Shown here: positions 55,192 through 63,872 of the stretch, in pieces | Layout of the letters: every line of letters begins with the position of its first letter | How positions within the stretch are numbered: the stretch's first letter is position 1 | NCBI GenBank assembly: GCA_019694435.1 | Contig: JAIBBZ010000011.1 | Span: 1 to 64,000, forward strand | Origin: Pirellulales bacterium | GTDB lineage: Bacteria; Planctomycetota; Planctomycetia; Pirellulales; JAEUIK01 | Direction of reading: 5' to 3' | DNA: 64,000 nt | Position numbers and translations under genes: made by a program | The notes under the pieces: model-generated | Told to the model about the DNA's origin: nothing | The model's database searches: none | What the model saw: only the letters and a program-made list of their open reading frames with translations

Positions 55192-55265
55192 GCTTGCTTG
55201 CGGCGCCCGATGTGCGATGTGTACATAAGTGCACTTAATGGGCGCCCCCCGCAGGCGGGCCGCCC

Positions 55266-56114
55266 ATGCAGATCGACCAATTTGAGCTCCATGCCCGGAT
55301 CGAGCAACGCCATTGGTGGTTTGTTGCCCGGCGGCAAATCGTCCGCAGTCTCATCGAGCAGGTGGTCCCCCCGCACCAGGGCCATCTGGTGCTCGACGTT
55401 GGTTGCGGCACCGGGGCCAATCTAGCCGCCTTGTCCGATGGGTACCGTTGCGTGGGGGTCGATACCTCGGCCGATGCCGTGCATCTCGCGGCACGGAGGT
55501 TTCCCTGGATCGATTTCGTCCATGGATTTGCCCCGGATGATGTGCCCGAGGCGATCGAGCAGGCCAGCCTGGTGATGCTCAACGACGTACTGGAGCACGT
55601 GCCGGACGATTTCGAGCTAATGTCGCGATTGCTGGCGGCGGTGAGGCCGGGTACGCATCTGCTGGTCACGGTGCCGGCCGATATGTGGCTCTGGTCGCCG
55701 CACGACGAGAGTTTCGGGCATTTTCGACGTTACGAGCAGTGGCGATTCGAGCGCGTTTGGGCAGGGCTGCCTGTCGAACCGCTGCTGGTCTCGTACTTCA
55801 ACAGCCGGCTGTACCCCGTCGTGCGCTGGGTACGCGAACGGAACCGCCGCCGCGGCAGTGTACAAGGCGAAGCGGGCACCGACTTTCGCATGCCCCCGGC
55901 ACCGATCAATGCGGTGCTGACCCGCTGGTTCGCCGGAGAAGGCAACGTGTTGCTTCGGGCCCTGCAGCGGCGTCAAGGCGGCTACCGCACGGGGGTGAGC
56001 CTGATTGCCCTGCTACGACGCGGGGAAGGCGTCTGCGAGCTTCAGCACCGGCCGGCCGACGTCGAGGAAGACGTGCATTTCCCGCTGCACGCCGAATTGT
56101 CGGCGGCGCACTGA
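55266..56114 (+). CDS. SAM-dependent methyltransferase (282 aa)
   Basis: The protein has HWWFVARRQIV at the start, then HLVLDVGCGTGANLAALS (motif I), YRCVGVDTSADAV, QASLVMLNDVLEHVPDDFELMSRLLAAVRPG and LLVTVPADMWLWSPHDESFGHFRRY. This is the UbiE/methyltransferase-11/12 pattern common in surface-polysaccharide and lipid modification loci. The acceptor is unknown. The C-terminal part (VVRWVRERNRRRGS, RWFAGEGNVLLRALQRRQGGY) is a basic region that may lie against the membrane. It follows the aminotransferase by 74 bases. Confidence 0.85.
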   Translation: MQIDQFELHARIEQRHWWFVARRQIVRSLIEQVVPPHQGHLVLDVGCGTGANLAALSDGYRCVGVDTSADAVHLAARRFPWIDFVHGFAPDDVPEAIEQASLVMLNDVLEHVPDDFELMSRLLAAVRPGTHLLVTVPADMWLWSPHDESFGHFRRYEQWRFERVWAGLPVEPLLVSYFNSRLYPVVRWVRERNRRRGSVQGEAGTDFRMPPAPINAVLTRWFAGEGNVLLRALQRRQGGYRTGVSLIALLRRGEGVCELQHRPADVEEDVHFPLHAELSAAH

Positions 56115-56489
56115 ATCGCTTGCACACCGCGTCGTGCCTGCTGGTCAACGTGCGCCCGCGCGGATAGACTTGAGCCCGTCTGCGGTTGCGCGCCCGCGCA
56201 ATAAAAAAGAGGGCTCTTGTTCGCCGGTACAAGAACCCTCTCAAAGAGGCTGTCCGAACTTTGCAAACCAAGGTTTGCTCGGCCCGGAGACCCACAGCCG
56301 TAACTGGGGTATCGGGCAAACGTGGCCGCCGACTTGAGTACGGCGTGATCCGCGGACGCCGAGCGTGTTTGCAGGGAGGCCGGCGGTGGCACGCAGGCGA
56401 CAGGCCGGCAGGGGTTATGCGGCCTGCAGCGATTGCGCTGCCGGCGACACAAACCAACAAGTCCAACTCAGCGAGGAACCAGCGCAGCG
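56115..56489. other. Intergenic region upstream of carA with hairpins
   Basis: No gene was seen in 375 bases. TTGCGCGCCCGCGCAA (near 56186-56201) is a short hairpin followed by A-rich sequence. A second hairpin lies at 56208-56241. GCAAACCAAGGTTTGC (about 56263-56278) is a third. The following 120 bases upstream of carA contain G/C-rich segments with no recognised riboswitch. A leader-type control of carA is conceivable but not shown. Confidence 0.4.
56208..56241 (-). terminator. Hairpin with A/T tract, possible leftward terminator
   Basis: AGAGGGCTCTTGT (56208-56220) pairs with ACAAGAACCCTCT (56229-56241) with one mismatch and an 8-base loop. Read leftwards the stem is followed by a run of T residues (complement of ATAAAAAA). 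No leftward gene is known here, so it may instead be a leader element of the rightward transcript. Confidence 0.4.
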
Positions 56490-57626
56490 ATGAGCATCCC
56501 CGCCAAACTCGCCCTGGAAGACGGCACGATCTTTCGGGGCATTTCTTTCGGTGCCCAAGGCGAGGTCGACGGCGAGGTGTGCTTCAACACCTCGATGACG
56601 GGGTACCAGGAGATTTTGACCGATCCGAGCTACCGGGGTCAGATCGTCACGATGACCTACCCGGAGATCGGCAACTACGGCGTCAATCACGAAGACGTCG
56701 AGAGTTCGAAGCCGCATCTGGCCGGGTTCATTGTACGCGAGTACAGCCGCCGCAAAAGTAATTTCCGCGCCGACGGCGATTTGCACGATTACCTGGCGCA
56801 ATACGGAGTTCCAGGTTTGGCGGGCATCGATACCCGTGCCTTGGTCCGTCGCCTGCGCATGCGCGGTGCGCTGAAAGGCGTGCTGTCGAGCACCGACCTG
56901 GACGAAGGCCGGCTGGTGGCCAAGGCGCAGCGCAGTCCCGGCCTGGTGGGGCGCGACCTCGTGCAGGAAGTGATTCCAGCGCAGGCCCGCGAGTGGTCCG
57001 AGCCGCTCAGCACTTGGACGCATCTCGACGGTGCCCCGAGCGTCGAGGCAGGGGCCGGCGATCGGCCGCACGTCGTAGCTCTCGACTATGGGATGAAGTG
57101 GAACATTGCGCGGCACCTGGTCGATCAGGGATTTCGCGTCACGGTGCTACCTGGCAAGGCCACGGCCGAAGACGTGCTGCGGCTGGAGCCCGACGGGGTG
57201 TTCCTGTCGAATGGTCCCGGCGATCCGGAGCCGCTCGAATATGCGATCCAGACCATTCGCGGCATCATGGGCAAGCAACCGATCTTCGGTATCTGCCTGG
57301 GGCATCAATTGTTGTCGCTAGCCTGCGGTGCAAAGACCTTCAAGCTGAAATTTGGACATCGCGGCGCCAATCAGCCGGTGATGAATCAGCAGACGGGCTG
57401 CGTCGAGATCACCTGCCAGAACCACGGCTTTGCGGTTGACGAGTCGTCGTTGCCCGACGAGCTGGAAGTCACGCACCGGAATTTGAACGACCAGACGGTC
57501 GAGGGCGTGCGCCACCGACAATACCCGGCGTTCAGCGTACAGTATCACCCCGAGGCATCGGCCGGCCCGCACGACAGCCACTACTTGTTCCGGCATTTCC
57601 GCGAATTGGTCATCGCCGCGCGGTAG
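56490..57626 (+). CDS. carA: Carbamoyl-phosphate synthase small subunit
   Basis: CarA supplies ammonia from glutamine to CarB to make carbamoyl phosphate for arginine and pyrimidine synthesis. The 378-residue protein has ALEDGTIFRGISFGAQGEVDGEVCFNTSMTGYQEILTDPSY, GIDTRALVRRLR, LDYGMKWNIARHL, FLSNGPGDPEPLEYA and the amidotransferase triad block GICLGHQ with Cys, then QYHPEASAGPHDS. Translation probably starts at ATG 56490, which gives the family N-terminus. It is followed within 8 bases by a glycosyltransferase-like gene. carB is not present in the window. Confidence 0.97.
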   Translation: MSIPAKLALEDGTIFRGISFGAQGEVDGEVCFNTSMTGYQEILTDPSYRGQIVTMTYPEIGNYGVNHEDVESSKPHLAGFIVREYSRRKSNFRADGDLHDYLAQYGVPGLAGIDTRALVRRLRMRGALKGVLSSTDLDEGRLVAKAQRSPGLVGRDLVQEVIPAQAREWSEPLSTWTHLDGAPSVEAGAGDRPHVVALDYGMKWNIARHLVDQGFRVTVLPGKATAEDVLRLEPDGVFLSNGPGDPEPLEYAIQTIRGIMGKQPIFGICLGHQLLSLACGAKTFKLKFGHRGANQPVMNQQTGCVEITCQNHGFAVDESSLPDELEVTHRNLNDQTVEGVRHRQYPAFSVQYHPEASAGPHDSHYLFRHFRELVIAAR

Positions 57627-57633
57627 GGTGCGC

Positions 57634-59421
57634 ATGCAACGCAAGCGTTCCAGTTCTCCGCGTGCGCCTCAATCCCATTCGCCGGCGGATCGGTCCGTTG
57701 CACCAGCGGGCGCCCGGTCTTGGCTGCGGCAGCACGGCGCCGAGTTGGGGCTGACGCTGTTGGCGGCCCTTTTGATCCTGCCGAATCTGGGCGGCACTTG
57801 CCTGTGGGCCGACGAGGGTGACACCGCCGTATTTGCCCAGAGCATTCTGGTCAACGGCGTGCCGAAGGCCTGGGACGGCCGGACGTTTACCGACTCGGAC
57901 GGCGGCAAACGTCTCAACGAGCAGTTGATCCAAGTGGTGCATCCATGGGTGCCGTTCTACCTGGCGGCCGCTTCGATCGGTCTGTTGGGCGATACGAGTT
58001 TCGCGGCGCGGTTGCCGTTTGCTTTGGCGGGCATCGCTACGGCGCCGCTGCTCTATTGGCTGGGCCGCCGGCTGGGCATGAATCGCCGCACGGCTTGCCT
58101 GGCGGTCGTGCTCCTGCTGCTGAGCGTGCAGTTTCTGATCTATACCCGCCAGGCGCGCCACTATTCGCTCAACATGATGTTGAGTTGCCTGATGTTGTAC
58201 CTGGCTCTCGACCTGGACAAACGCTGGGGGCGCGTGGCGTTCGCCGTCACCGCCATCGTGTTGTTCCACTGTCATCCGCTGCCGGCCTTGGCGCTGCTGG
58301 GCGCGGTCGGCTGCCTGGCTGTTGCGGTTCCCGAGCTACGAAAATACGCGGTCGGGTGCGTCTGGACGTTTCCGGTGATCGTGCTGTGTACCGTGCCTTG
58401 GCTCACGTTGAGCGTCGTAGGTCTGCAACAAAACTCGGCATTTCCGCAGCGGTTCGAGGTCGTAGGCTATCGCCTTTGGCAGTTTTTCGTTGAGATCAGC
58501 GATCTGCTTCCCTGGCTGCTCTGGCTGGCGCTGCTGCCTTGGGTGCTCTGGCGCGGCGATCGCGCCGTGCGAACCAGGCTGGCGATTATCCTCGTGGCCC
58601 TGGCCGCGATTATGGCCGTCACCGTCGCCACGCAGAGCTGGTATCACATGTGGGACCTGGGGCTGCGATATGCGTGTGCCTGGCTCCCGTTGGGGGCGCT
58701 CGTGACGGCCACGCTGATTGCCGAGGTGTCGCGCGGGGCGGTCTGGATCGAGGTCGTCCTCGTGGCCATCTGCACGCTGACGCACTGGTTCGACGACGCG
58801 CTCCCCTGGCTGGTGCTCAAGCCACGGACGGCCATCGAATACCAGTTCCACCTGCCCGGCACGATCACGTCACGACTGTTTCGCACCGAGGTGCCGGCCT
58901 TCCTGCCCGAATACTGGTCGCGCAACGCGGGCGTCGTGACCAGCCTGTCGGCCTACCTGCGCGGCCATGCGAAGCGGGACGATCTGCTGATCACCAATTA
59001 CGAATGGGAGCCGCTGTATTTCCATACCGGGTTGAAGCAGGCCTATAAGGTGCTTCCTCAGTACGACTGCGTGGGCGCCGCACGCCGTCACAACCTGCCG
59101 GAGTATGTGTTCAGCACTCAGGGCGCGCGGTGGGTCGTCTGGCGGCCGATCTGGGACGGATACATGGACTATCGCCTGACCCAGGTGCGGCAAGAACTCG
59201 AGCAGCAGGGGGCCCGATTGCAACTGGTTCACGACGTGCGCGACACGCGTTGGGAAAACCGCGAAGGGGTGCATTTCCGCCGCTTTCCAAACGTCGGCCA
59301 ACTGTATTTCGTCTGGCTGGGCCCCGGAAAGCTGGGAGTGAACCCCGATTGGGGCCGGGCACAGATCTATCGCGTGACTTGGCCGGACGCGAATCCAAGC
59401 CAGCCACGGACCAGCGATTAG
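57634..59421 (+). CDS. ArnT/PMT-like GT-C glycosyltransferase membrane protein
   Basis: The 595-residue protein has a basic N-terminus, a first membrane segment (LGLTLLAALLILPNL) and an external acidic loop LWADEGDTAVFAQSIL. That loop matches the catalytic DEG/D motif of lipid-carrier-dependent GT39/GT83-type transferases. About ten further membrane segments follow, with a soluble C-terminal domain from about 430 (DDLLITNYEWEPLYFHTG...). A transfer of a sugar from a lipid phosphate carrier to a surface molecule is inferred; substrate unknown. Unlike the block at 2358-17090 it has no TPRs. A GTG at 57628 is an alternative start. Its TAG overlaps the stop of the convergent GAP1 gene. Confidence 0.88.
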   Translation: MQRKRSSSPRAPQSHSPADRSVAPAGARSWLRQHGAELGLTLLAALLILPNLGGTCLWADEGDTAVFAQSILVNGVPKAWDGRTFTDSDGGKRLNEQLIQVVHPWVPFYLAAASIGLLGDTSFAARLPFALAGIATAPLLYWLGRRLGMNRRTACLAVVLLLLSVQFLIYTRQARHYSLNMMLSCLMLYLALDLDKRWGRVAFAVTAIVLFHCHPLPALALLGAVGCLAVAVPELRKYAVGCVWTFPVIVLCTVPWLTLSVVGLQQNSAFPQRFEVVGYRLWQFFVEISDLLPWLLWLALLPWVLWRGDRAVRTRLAIILVALAAIMAVTVATQSWYHMWDLGLRYACAWLPLGALVTATLIAEVSRGAVWIEVVLVAICTLTHWFDDALPWLVLKPRTAIEYQFHLPGTITSRLFRTEVPAFLPEYWSRNAGVVTSLSAYLRGHAKRDDLLITNYEWEPLYFHTGLKQAYKVLPQYDCVGAARRHNLPEYVFSTQGARWVVWRPIWDGYMDYRLTQVRQELEQQGARLQLVHDVRDTRWENREGVHFRRFPNVGQLYFVWLGPGKLGVNPDWGRAQIYRVTWPDANPSQPRTSD

Positions 59422-60716
59422 CGCGGACCAGCCGACGGGTTCGGTGCCGCGTCGCCTAGCAGCACTTCGATCACTTCGAGCGCCGCCAGTCCGCGCTCAG
59501 GAGTCGAGCGATCGTCGCCTGCGTTGAAGTGCTCCCAAACGGCCAGCGCGTGCCGCAGGTATTGCGCCTTCGACTCTTCGATCAGGTTGGGACCCAGCCG
59601 TTCGAGCACGGTGGGCCAAAGTTGCTTGAGCGCGGCCAAAGCGGCCTGCTTGCCGGCGATGGCCTCGAAGACCACGTCGTCGAGCTGTTCGAGCGCCTGG
59701 AGTGCCCGTGGACAATGGACGGCCAGTTGTTGCGAAGGATCGCTGTACAGATCGTCCCGCGCGGCCAGCTCGCTCACCGCGGCAACGACTGCAGCCGGCG
59801 AGGTCGCATGCGACTTGTCGCGGCGCCCCGTGCGAACCGCACGGTGGGCGCTCGCGCCCGCAGCCGGCGCCTTGGGCTGCTGACCCGCGCCGGCTGCGAC
59901 CGACTTGGCCGATTGGCCGATGGCGCCAATCAAGGTCTCCCAATCGCGGCGCGCCAGGCAATGGTGCACGAGTTGCCCCCAGGTGGAACGGGGCGCGACG
60001 CCAGCTTCGTTCGCAGAGAGCACCGTCCAGCGCTCGCGCCGGGCATGTCGCAACTCCTCGCTCCGAGTCGACCAGCAATGCACCAGGAACGGTCTGCGCG
60101 AGGAGTACCTCAGCCCAGTCGTAAACGTGCAACGCAGCCGCGCCTCGAGCGGCAAGCATGCGACGGCCGCCGCGAGAAAACGCTGGGGCCGCTCGGGCAG
60201 CACCAGTGCCAGGTGGCCGCCCTGCGACAGCACTTCGACCGTGGCGGCCAGCAGGTCGTGGCCCAAGCCGCTCACGACGTCGGCCACGAGGTCGGTGTCG
60301 ATCGCGGCGGCCTTGCCCGCCAGGCTCAGGGCCGGCAGTTCGGCCGGTGGGTCGGGCAACACTGTCCATATGCCCTGGGCGAGCAGGGCCCTGGCCAGCA
60401 CCAAGGGCTGCCGCGCGAAGCGCGCCAAGAGGTCGTCGTCCAGGATCAGGCATTGCGTGTAGATGGCCGAGCCCCCGCGAGCGCTGTACTCGCTTCCGGC
60501 GGCCACGCTGCGCGACAAGCACCAGTTGCCGCTGGGCAGCCCGTGGAAATTGAAGCACTCGGCGTCCGTGGCCTGGCTGTCGAGCGCGTCGTGCGACGGA
60601 CACCACGTGGCCAGCGCCTTGGCGTCGGCGTCGGACAAACCGCGGCTGCGCGCAACGAGGTGATAGCCGGCCGCGTGGGCCGTCTGGCGCGACGTAAAAA
60701 TTGCTTGCTCGATCAA
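59418..60716 (-). CDS. GAP1-like GTPase-associated protein
   Basis: The 432-residue protein begins IEQAIFTSRQTAHAAGYHLVARSRG, followed by WCPSHDAL, FHGLPSGNWCLSRSVAAGSEYSARGG and YTQCLILDDDLLARFARQPL. I recognise this from memory as the N-terminal domain of GTPase-associated protein 1 (GAP1), which accompanies double-GTPase proteins in predicted NTP-dependent conflict systems. A low-complexity Ala/Arg linker near 275-305 leads to a helical C-terminal domain (LAARDDLYSDPSQQLAVHCPRALQALEQL). No enzymatic motif is evident. It starts 33 bases after the GTPase gene, which strengthens the call. Regulation of GTPase output is the likely role. Confidence 0.7.
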   Translation of the reverse strand: MIEQAIFTSRQTAHAAGYHLVARSRGLSDADAKALATWCPSHDALDSQATDAECFNFHGLPSGNWCLSRSVAAGSEYSARGGSAIYTQCLILDDDLLARFARQPLVLARALLAQGIWTVLPDPPAELPALSLAGKAAAIDTDLVADVVSGLGHDLLAATVEVLSQGGHLALVLPERPQRFLAAAVACLPLEARLRCTFTTGLRYSSRRPFLVHCWSTRSEELRHARRERWTVLSANEAGVAPRSTWGQLVHHCLARRDWETLIGAIGQSAKSVAAGAGQQPKAPAAGASAHRAVRTGRRDKSHATSPAAVVAAVSELAARDDLYSDPSQQLAVHCPRALQALEQLDDVVFEAIAGKQAALAALKQLWPTVLERLGPNLIEESKAQYLRHALAVWEHFNAGDDRSTPERGLAALEVIEVLLGDAAPNPSAGPR

Positions 60717-60749
60717 GTGCGTGTCACTCCGCAGCGCGTCGGCTTGGCG

Positions 60750-61661
60750 CTATGCCCGCAGCCGCTCCATCAACCAGGAGAACGGTTCGACGACGCCGCG
60801 GGGCTCGATGCGCAGCGGAATGCGCTGCAGATTCCCGCTGGGCAGGTGGCGATAAGCGCAGGCGCCGGCCACGCTGGTGGCGAAGAACCGGAACTGCTTA
60901 TAGCGCTGCGCGCAAATCTGCCAGGCCCCGGAGAGTTGGGTCTGGGCAAAGGCGAGCGGGTCGTCGAAGCAGGAGGCCGACTGATCGGCCTTGGTAAAGA
61001 CCAGCGCGACGGGGCGCTGGGACCAGCCGTTCTTGGGGTCGTCGTTCAATTCGACGAGATACGACAGCAGCTTCATCGCGAAGTAATCCTGGTTGCGATG
61101 GCCCTCGAGCGCCTGCGAAGCGTCGACCAGGACCAGCACGCCGGCGCATTTGTGCAACAGCGACTGGATGACGGGATACGTGTGCGGATGATCGACCTCT
61201 TCGAGCAGCGCCTCGCCGGCCAGGTCGGGCATCACAAGTTCGGCCGGTCGCCGCAGCTTCGGGTCGCGAATATGACAGTGGACCCAGTTCCAGCGGTCGG
61301 GCTCGTTGGGGGTCTTGTCCGGAAACTGGCATTGTTCGAGCGCGGCGATCGTCGTCTGCTGCAGGGTGACGGAAAAGGCGCCGCGGGCCAGCAATTGCAA
61401 GTCGGGCGTCTGCCGCGACAGGATGTCCATCAGCATGCCCAAATACACCGTCTTGCCGACGCCGCTGGCCCCCAGCGTGGCGATCAGCCGCGGTTGCACC
61501 TTTTGATGCGCGGCCTGGTGGCTGACCGCCATCGGCGCGCAGCAGTGTCGGCAATACTCGGCATCAAAAGTGTTTGGACCGTCGCAGATGTAGCACGGCA
61601 CCTGGACCGCGTATTGCGCCAGGCGATACGAATCGAGTTCGAGCGTGACTTCGCGATTCAT
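60750..61661 (-). CDS. Zn-ribbon GTPase of the double-GTPase (DO-GTPase) type
   Basis: The 303-residue protein carries a Cys4 metal-binding motif (C23-x2-C26 ... C37-x2-C40) in front of a GTPase-like domain. It has Walker A GASGVGKT (64-71), a G3-like D146-L-A-G-E and a G4 motif TKAD (223-226). LVLVDASQALEGHRNQD gives the usual strand before G4. The sequence resembles the DO-GTPase2 family found with GAP1 partners. The ATG at 61661 overlaps the stop of the FGE-domain gene (ATGA). A longer frame starts at 61691 but lacks this coupling. The GTP-hydrolysing glutamine is not obvious, so catalytic competence is uncertain. Confidence 0.75.
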   Translation of the reverse strand: MNREVTLELDSYRLAQYAVQVPCYICDGPNTFDAEYCRHCCAPMAVSHQAAHQKVQPRLIATLGASGVGKTVYLGMLMDILSRQTPDLQLLARGAFSVTLQQTTIAALEQCQFPDKTPNEPDRWNWVHCHIRDPKLRRPAELVMPDLAGEALLEEVDHPHTYPVIQSLLHKCAGVLVLVDASQALEGHRNQDYFAMKLLSYLVELNDDPKNGWSQRPVALVFTKADQSASCFDDPLAFAQTQLSGAWQICAQRYKQFRFFATSVAGACAYRHLPSGNLQRIPLRIEPRGVVEPFSWLMERLRA

Positions 61662-62959
61662 GCATGCATCTCCGCCAGGGTTTCGGCGCACCGCGGGTCA
61701 GCGCTTGCGCAACCCGCGGCGATCGATTCGTCTGCAAGGTCTGCGGCGGCCGGCAGATCGACGGGATTCAGCTCTTCGCCGGCGCCGGCGTCACTGCCCA
61801 TGGCCAGCTCGCCCATGCTCACGGCGCACCGAAAGCCCACGTTGTGTTTGCGGGCCAACGGGTCGTCGCCGCTGCGGAACTGGCAAGTGGCCTGGCACGG
61901 GAAGTAAGTGTCGAAGGCGCCACCCCGTAGATTACGCAGCGGTGCGGCCAGAATCAGGTCGTCCTGGTCGTCGCCGTAGGCGCCGGCGGTCCATTCCCAC
62001 ACGTTGCCGACCATCTGGTGGACACCGCCCACGCTGACGCCCGTGGCGAAATCTTGCACTGCGGCCGTGCCGGTGCGCGCGCCCCACAGGTTGGCGCGGT
62101 TGCGCTCGAAGCCATCGCCCCAGGGGAATTTGCGGCCCGGCCGTGTGTTGCCCGAGCGTTGCGCGGGCCAACTGGCGGCCTTTTCCCACTCGGCATCGGT
62201 GGGGAGCCGCTTCCCGGCCCAGCGTGCATAGGCGCAGGCCTCGTACCAGCACACCCCGACGACGGGATGATCGTCTTCGCCCTCGGGATAGTTGCCGTCG
62301 TGCCAGCCGCGCGGCCCGGGATGGCCTGTCCGATCGGTGAAATCGAGCACCCCGGGCCAAATCTGTGGATCCCACAGTCCCATCTGCTCGTAGCCTCCGT
62401 CGGCGATGAAGGCGCGGTACTGCGCGTTGGTCACGGCGAAGCGATCGATCAGATACGAAGCGACGCGCACCACGCGCCCCTGTGGGATCGTTTCGGGGCT
62501 GTAGCACTCGGCGCCGGACGTCGATCCGTCGCCGACCCAGACTTCGCCTTCGGGCACGAGGGCCATCTGGTCGGCCAATTCGGCGAGCGTGCGCTCAAGC
62601 TGTTCGGCCGTGAGATTCTCGACGATCTCGGGACGCAGCAAGAGCGCATGACGGCCGTGCCGCAATAATTGATCAATGAGTTGTGCGGAAGAGTTGCCCG
62701 GCTTTTCGGCCACGGGCGGCGGCGCTGCCTTGGCCGGCGCGCTGGCGCGGCAGGCCACGGGTTGGGCGACTTTGCGCCAAACTGCCGCCAATCGCCAACC
62801 GCTGTAGACCAGGCCCACGCAGCCGGCAACGACGGGAAGCAATTGCTGTTTGCCGAGGCCCAACGCGCAGGCGGCGAGGCTCGCTGCCAAGGCGACCAGC
62901 AACACGACACGACGACGTCGGCAATAGCACCACTCGGCGAATTGGCGGAGGCGCGTCAT
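61658..62959 (-). CDS. Membrane protein with FGE-sulfatase (SUMF1-like) domain
   Basis: The 433-residue protein has two N-terminal membrane segments (VVLLVALAASLAACALGL; LLPVVAGCVGLVYSGWRLAAVW) and a helical linker. An FGE-sulfatase domain follows at about 131-380: MALVPEGEVWVGDGS, YLIDRFAVTNAQYRAFIADGGY, HPVVGVCWYEACAYARWAGKRLPTDAEWEKAA, VGNVWEWT and HNVGFRCAV. Cys355 and Cys359 lie close to where true formylglycine-generating enzymes have their Cys pair, but the spacing is C-x3-C rather than C-x4-C. Many bacterial FGE-domain proteins act as non-enzymatic ligand-binding or signalling modules. ATG 62959 is chosen with AGGAG about 10 bases upstream; a start at 63046 would overlap the preceding gene. 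Confidence 0.8.
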   Translation of the reverse strand: MTRLRQFAEWCYCRRRRVVLLVALAASLAACALGLGKQQLLPVVAGCVGLVYSGWRLAAVWRKVAQPVACRASAPAKAAPPPVAEKPGNSSAQLIDQLLRHGRHALLLRPEIVENLTAEQLERTLAELADQMALVPEGEVWVGDGSTSGAECYSPETIPQGRVVRVASYLIDRFAVTNAQYRAFIADGGYEQMGLWDPQIWPGVLDFTDRTGHPGPRGWHDGNYPEGEDDHPVVGVCWYEACAYARWAGKRLPTDAEWEKAASWPAQRSGNTRPGRKFPWGDGFERNRANLWGARTGTAAVQDFATGVSVGGVHQMVGNVWEWTAGAYGDDQDDLILAAPLRNLRGGAFDTYFPCQATCQFRSGDDPLARKHNVGFRCAVSMGELAMGSDAGAGEELNPVDLPAAADLADESIAAGCASADPRCAETLAEMHA

Positions 62960-62999
62960 GGCAAACCGGCTCCTGTGCGTGGTCGTTTCCGAAAGGATG

Positions 63000-63866
63000 C
63001 TAATCTGTCGGCGTACCGGCCGACTCGCGGCCTCGTCGTCGGGCACGATCTTTTTGCAGCTTTTCGAACTGCAACATCACGGCATTGATCGCCGGATCGC
63101 GCTGCGCGACGGCCACGGCGCCATAAACCTCGGTCGTCGCCGAGATGCATCGCGCGCCGGCCTGCACGGCTGATTCGTGATCGGCGACGAGCATCGCCTG
63201 GCGTTCGAGCACTTTGCGCAACTGCCGCAGCTCGCCGGCCCATTCGGCGCGCTCTTCGGCCATCTTGCGGCGCTCGAGCGTGAGGTTTTCGGCCATCTCC
63301 GCGGTGCGGTTGCGGACCGCTTCCAGCTCGGCTTCCAGGGTGTCGCGCTCGTGTTCGACGGCGGCCAGGCGCTCGACGATTTCGGCTGGTGGCGCCGCCG
63401 CCTCGGCGGCGAAGTGCTCGGATTGGCGTGCCAGCTCTTGCTGGGCACTTAACAGATCGGCCAAGGCGGTGTCGCGCTGAATGGCAACGGCCTCGCATCG
63501 CTCGGCCAGTTCGTCGCAGCGCTGCGCAAGTTCGGTGTGTTGCCGCTCGCCTTGGGCTTGCAGCTCGGTTTGGCGGCGTTCGATCTCCGCTCGCAGCTCG
63601 ACCAGTTCTGTCTGCTGGGCGAGCAGACGTTGATCCTCGGTGTCGAGGCGCGCTTCACGCAGCTCGAGCTGCGACTGGCGCTGGAGCAATTGGTCACGCA
63701 ACGCCGCCAGCTCGGCCAGTTGCTCGTCGACAACCTGCCGAAAGCGGTTGCCGTCAGACAACAGCTCGGCAAACACCTCGCTGACCGGGCTCCACGAACG
63801 AATTGGTTCGCGCCCGGCTACGGGCTCGCTCGACGCGCAGCGGCGTTCATCTGCGACAAGCGTCAC
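63000..63866 (-). CDS. Coiled-coil protein (288 aa)
   Basis: Residues about 40-225 are an almost continuous heptad-rich helix, dominated by Glu, Gln, Arg, Ala and Leu (QLAELAALRDQLLQRQSQLELREARLDTEDQ, ERLAAVEHERDTLEAELEAV). A short non-coiled C-terminal region follows (GARCISATTEVYGAVAVAQRDPAINAVM) and a basic tail. No membrane segment or enzymatic motif is visible. It is probably a structural or scaffolding partner for the products of the genes downstream. The start is a GTG at 63866, six bases after the stop of a gene entering from the right edge. Confidence 0.7.
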   Translation of the reverse strand: MTLVADERRCASSEPVAGREPIRSWSPVSEVFAELLSDGNRFRQVVDEQLAELAALRDQLLQRQSQLELREARLDTEDQRLLAQQTELVELRAEIERRQTELQAQGERQHTELAQRCDELAERCEAVAIQRDTALADLLSAQQELARQSEHFAAEAAAPPAEIVERLAAVEHERDTLEAELEAVRNRTAEMAENLTLERRKMAEERAEWAGELRQLRKVLERQAMLVADHESAVQAGARCISATTEVYGAVAVAQRDPAINAVMLQFEKLQKDRARRRGRESAGTPTD

Positions 63867-63872
63867 GGTATG

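Noticed and set aside
56250-56400. Possible c-di-GMP or cobalamin riboswitch upstream of carA
   Set aside because: GCAAACC and similar words occur, but the required paired elements and conserved core of these classes are absent.
59529-61907. 792-codon plus-strand frame opposite the GAP1 and GTPase genes
   Set aside because: The opposite strand carries recognisable GAP1 and GTPase motifs with coupled starts; the plus-strand translation is low-complexity.
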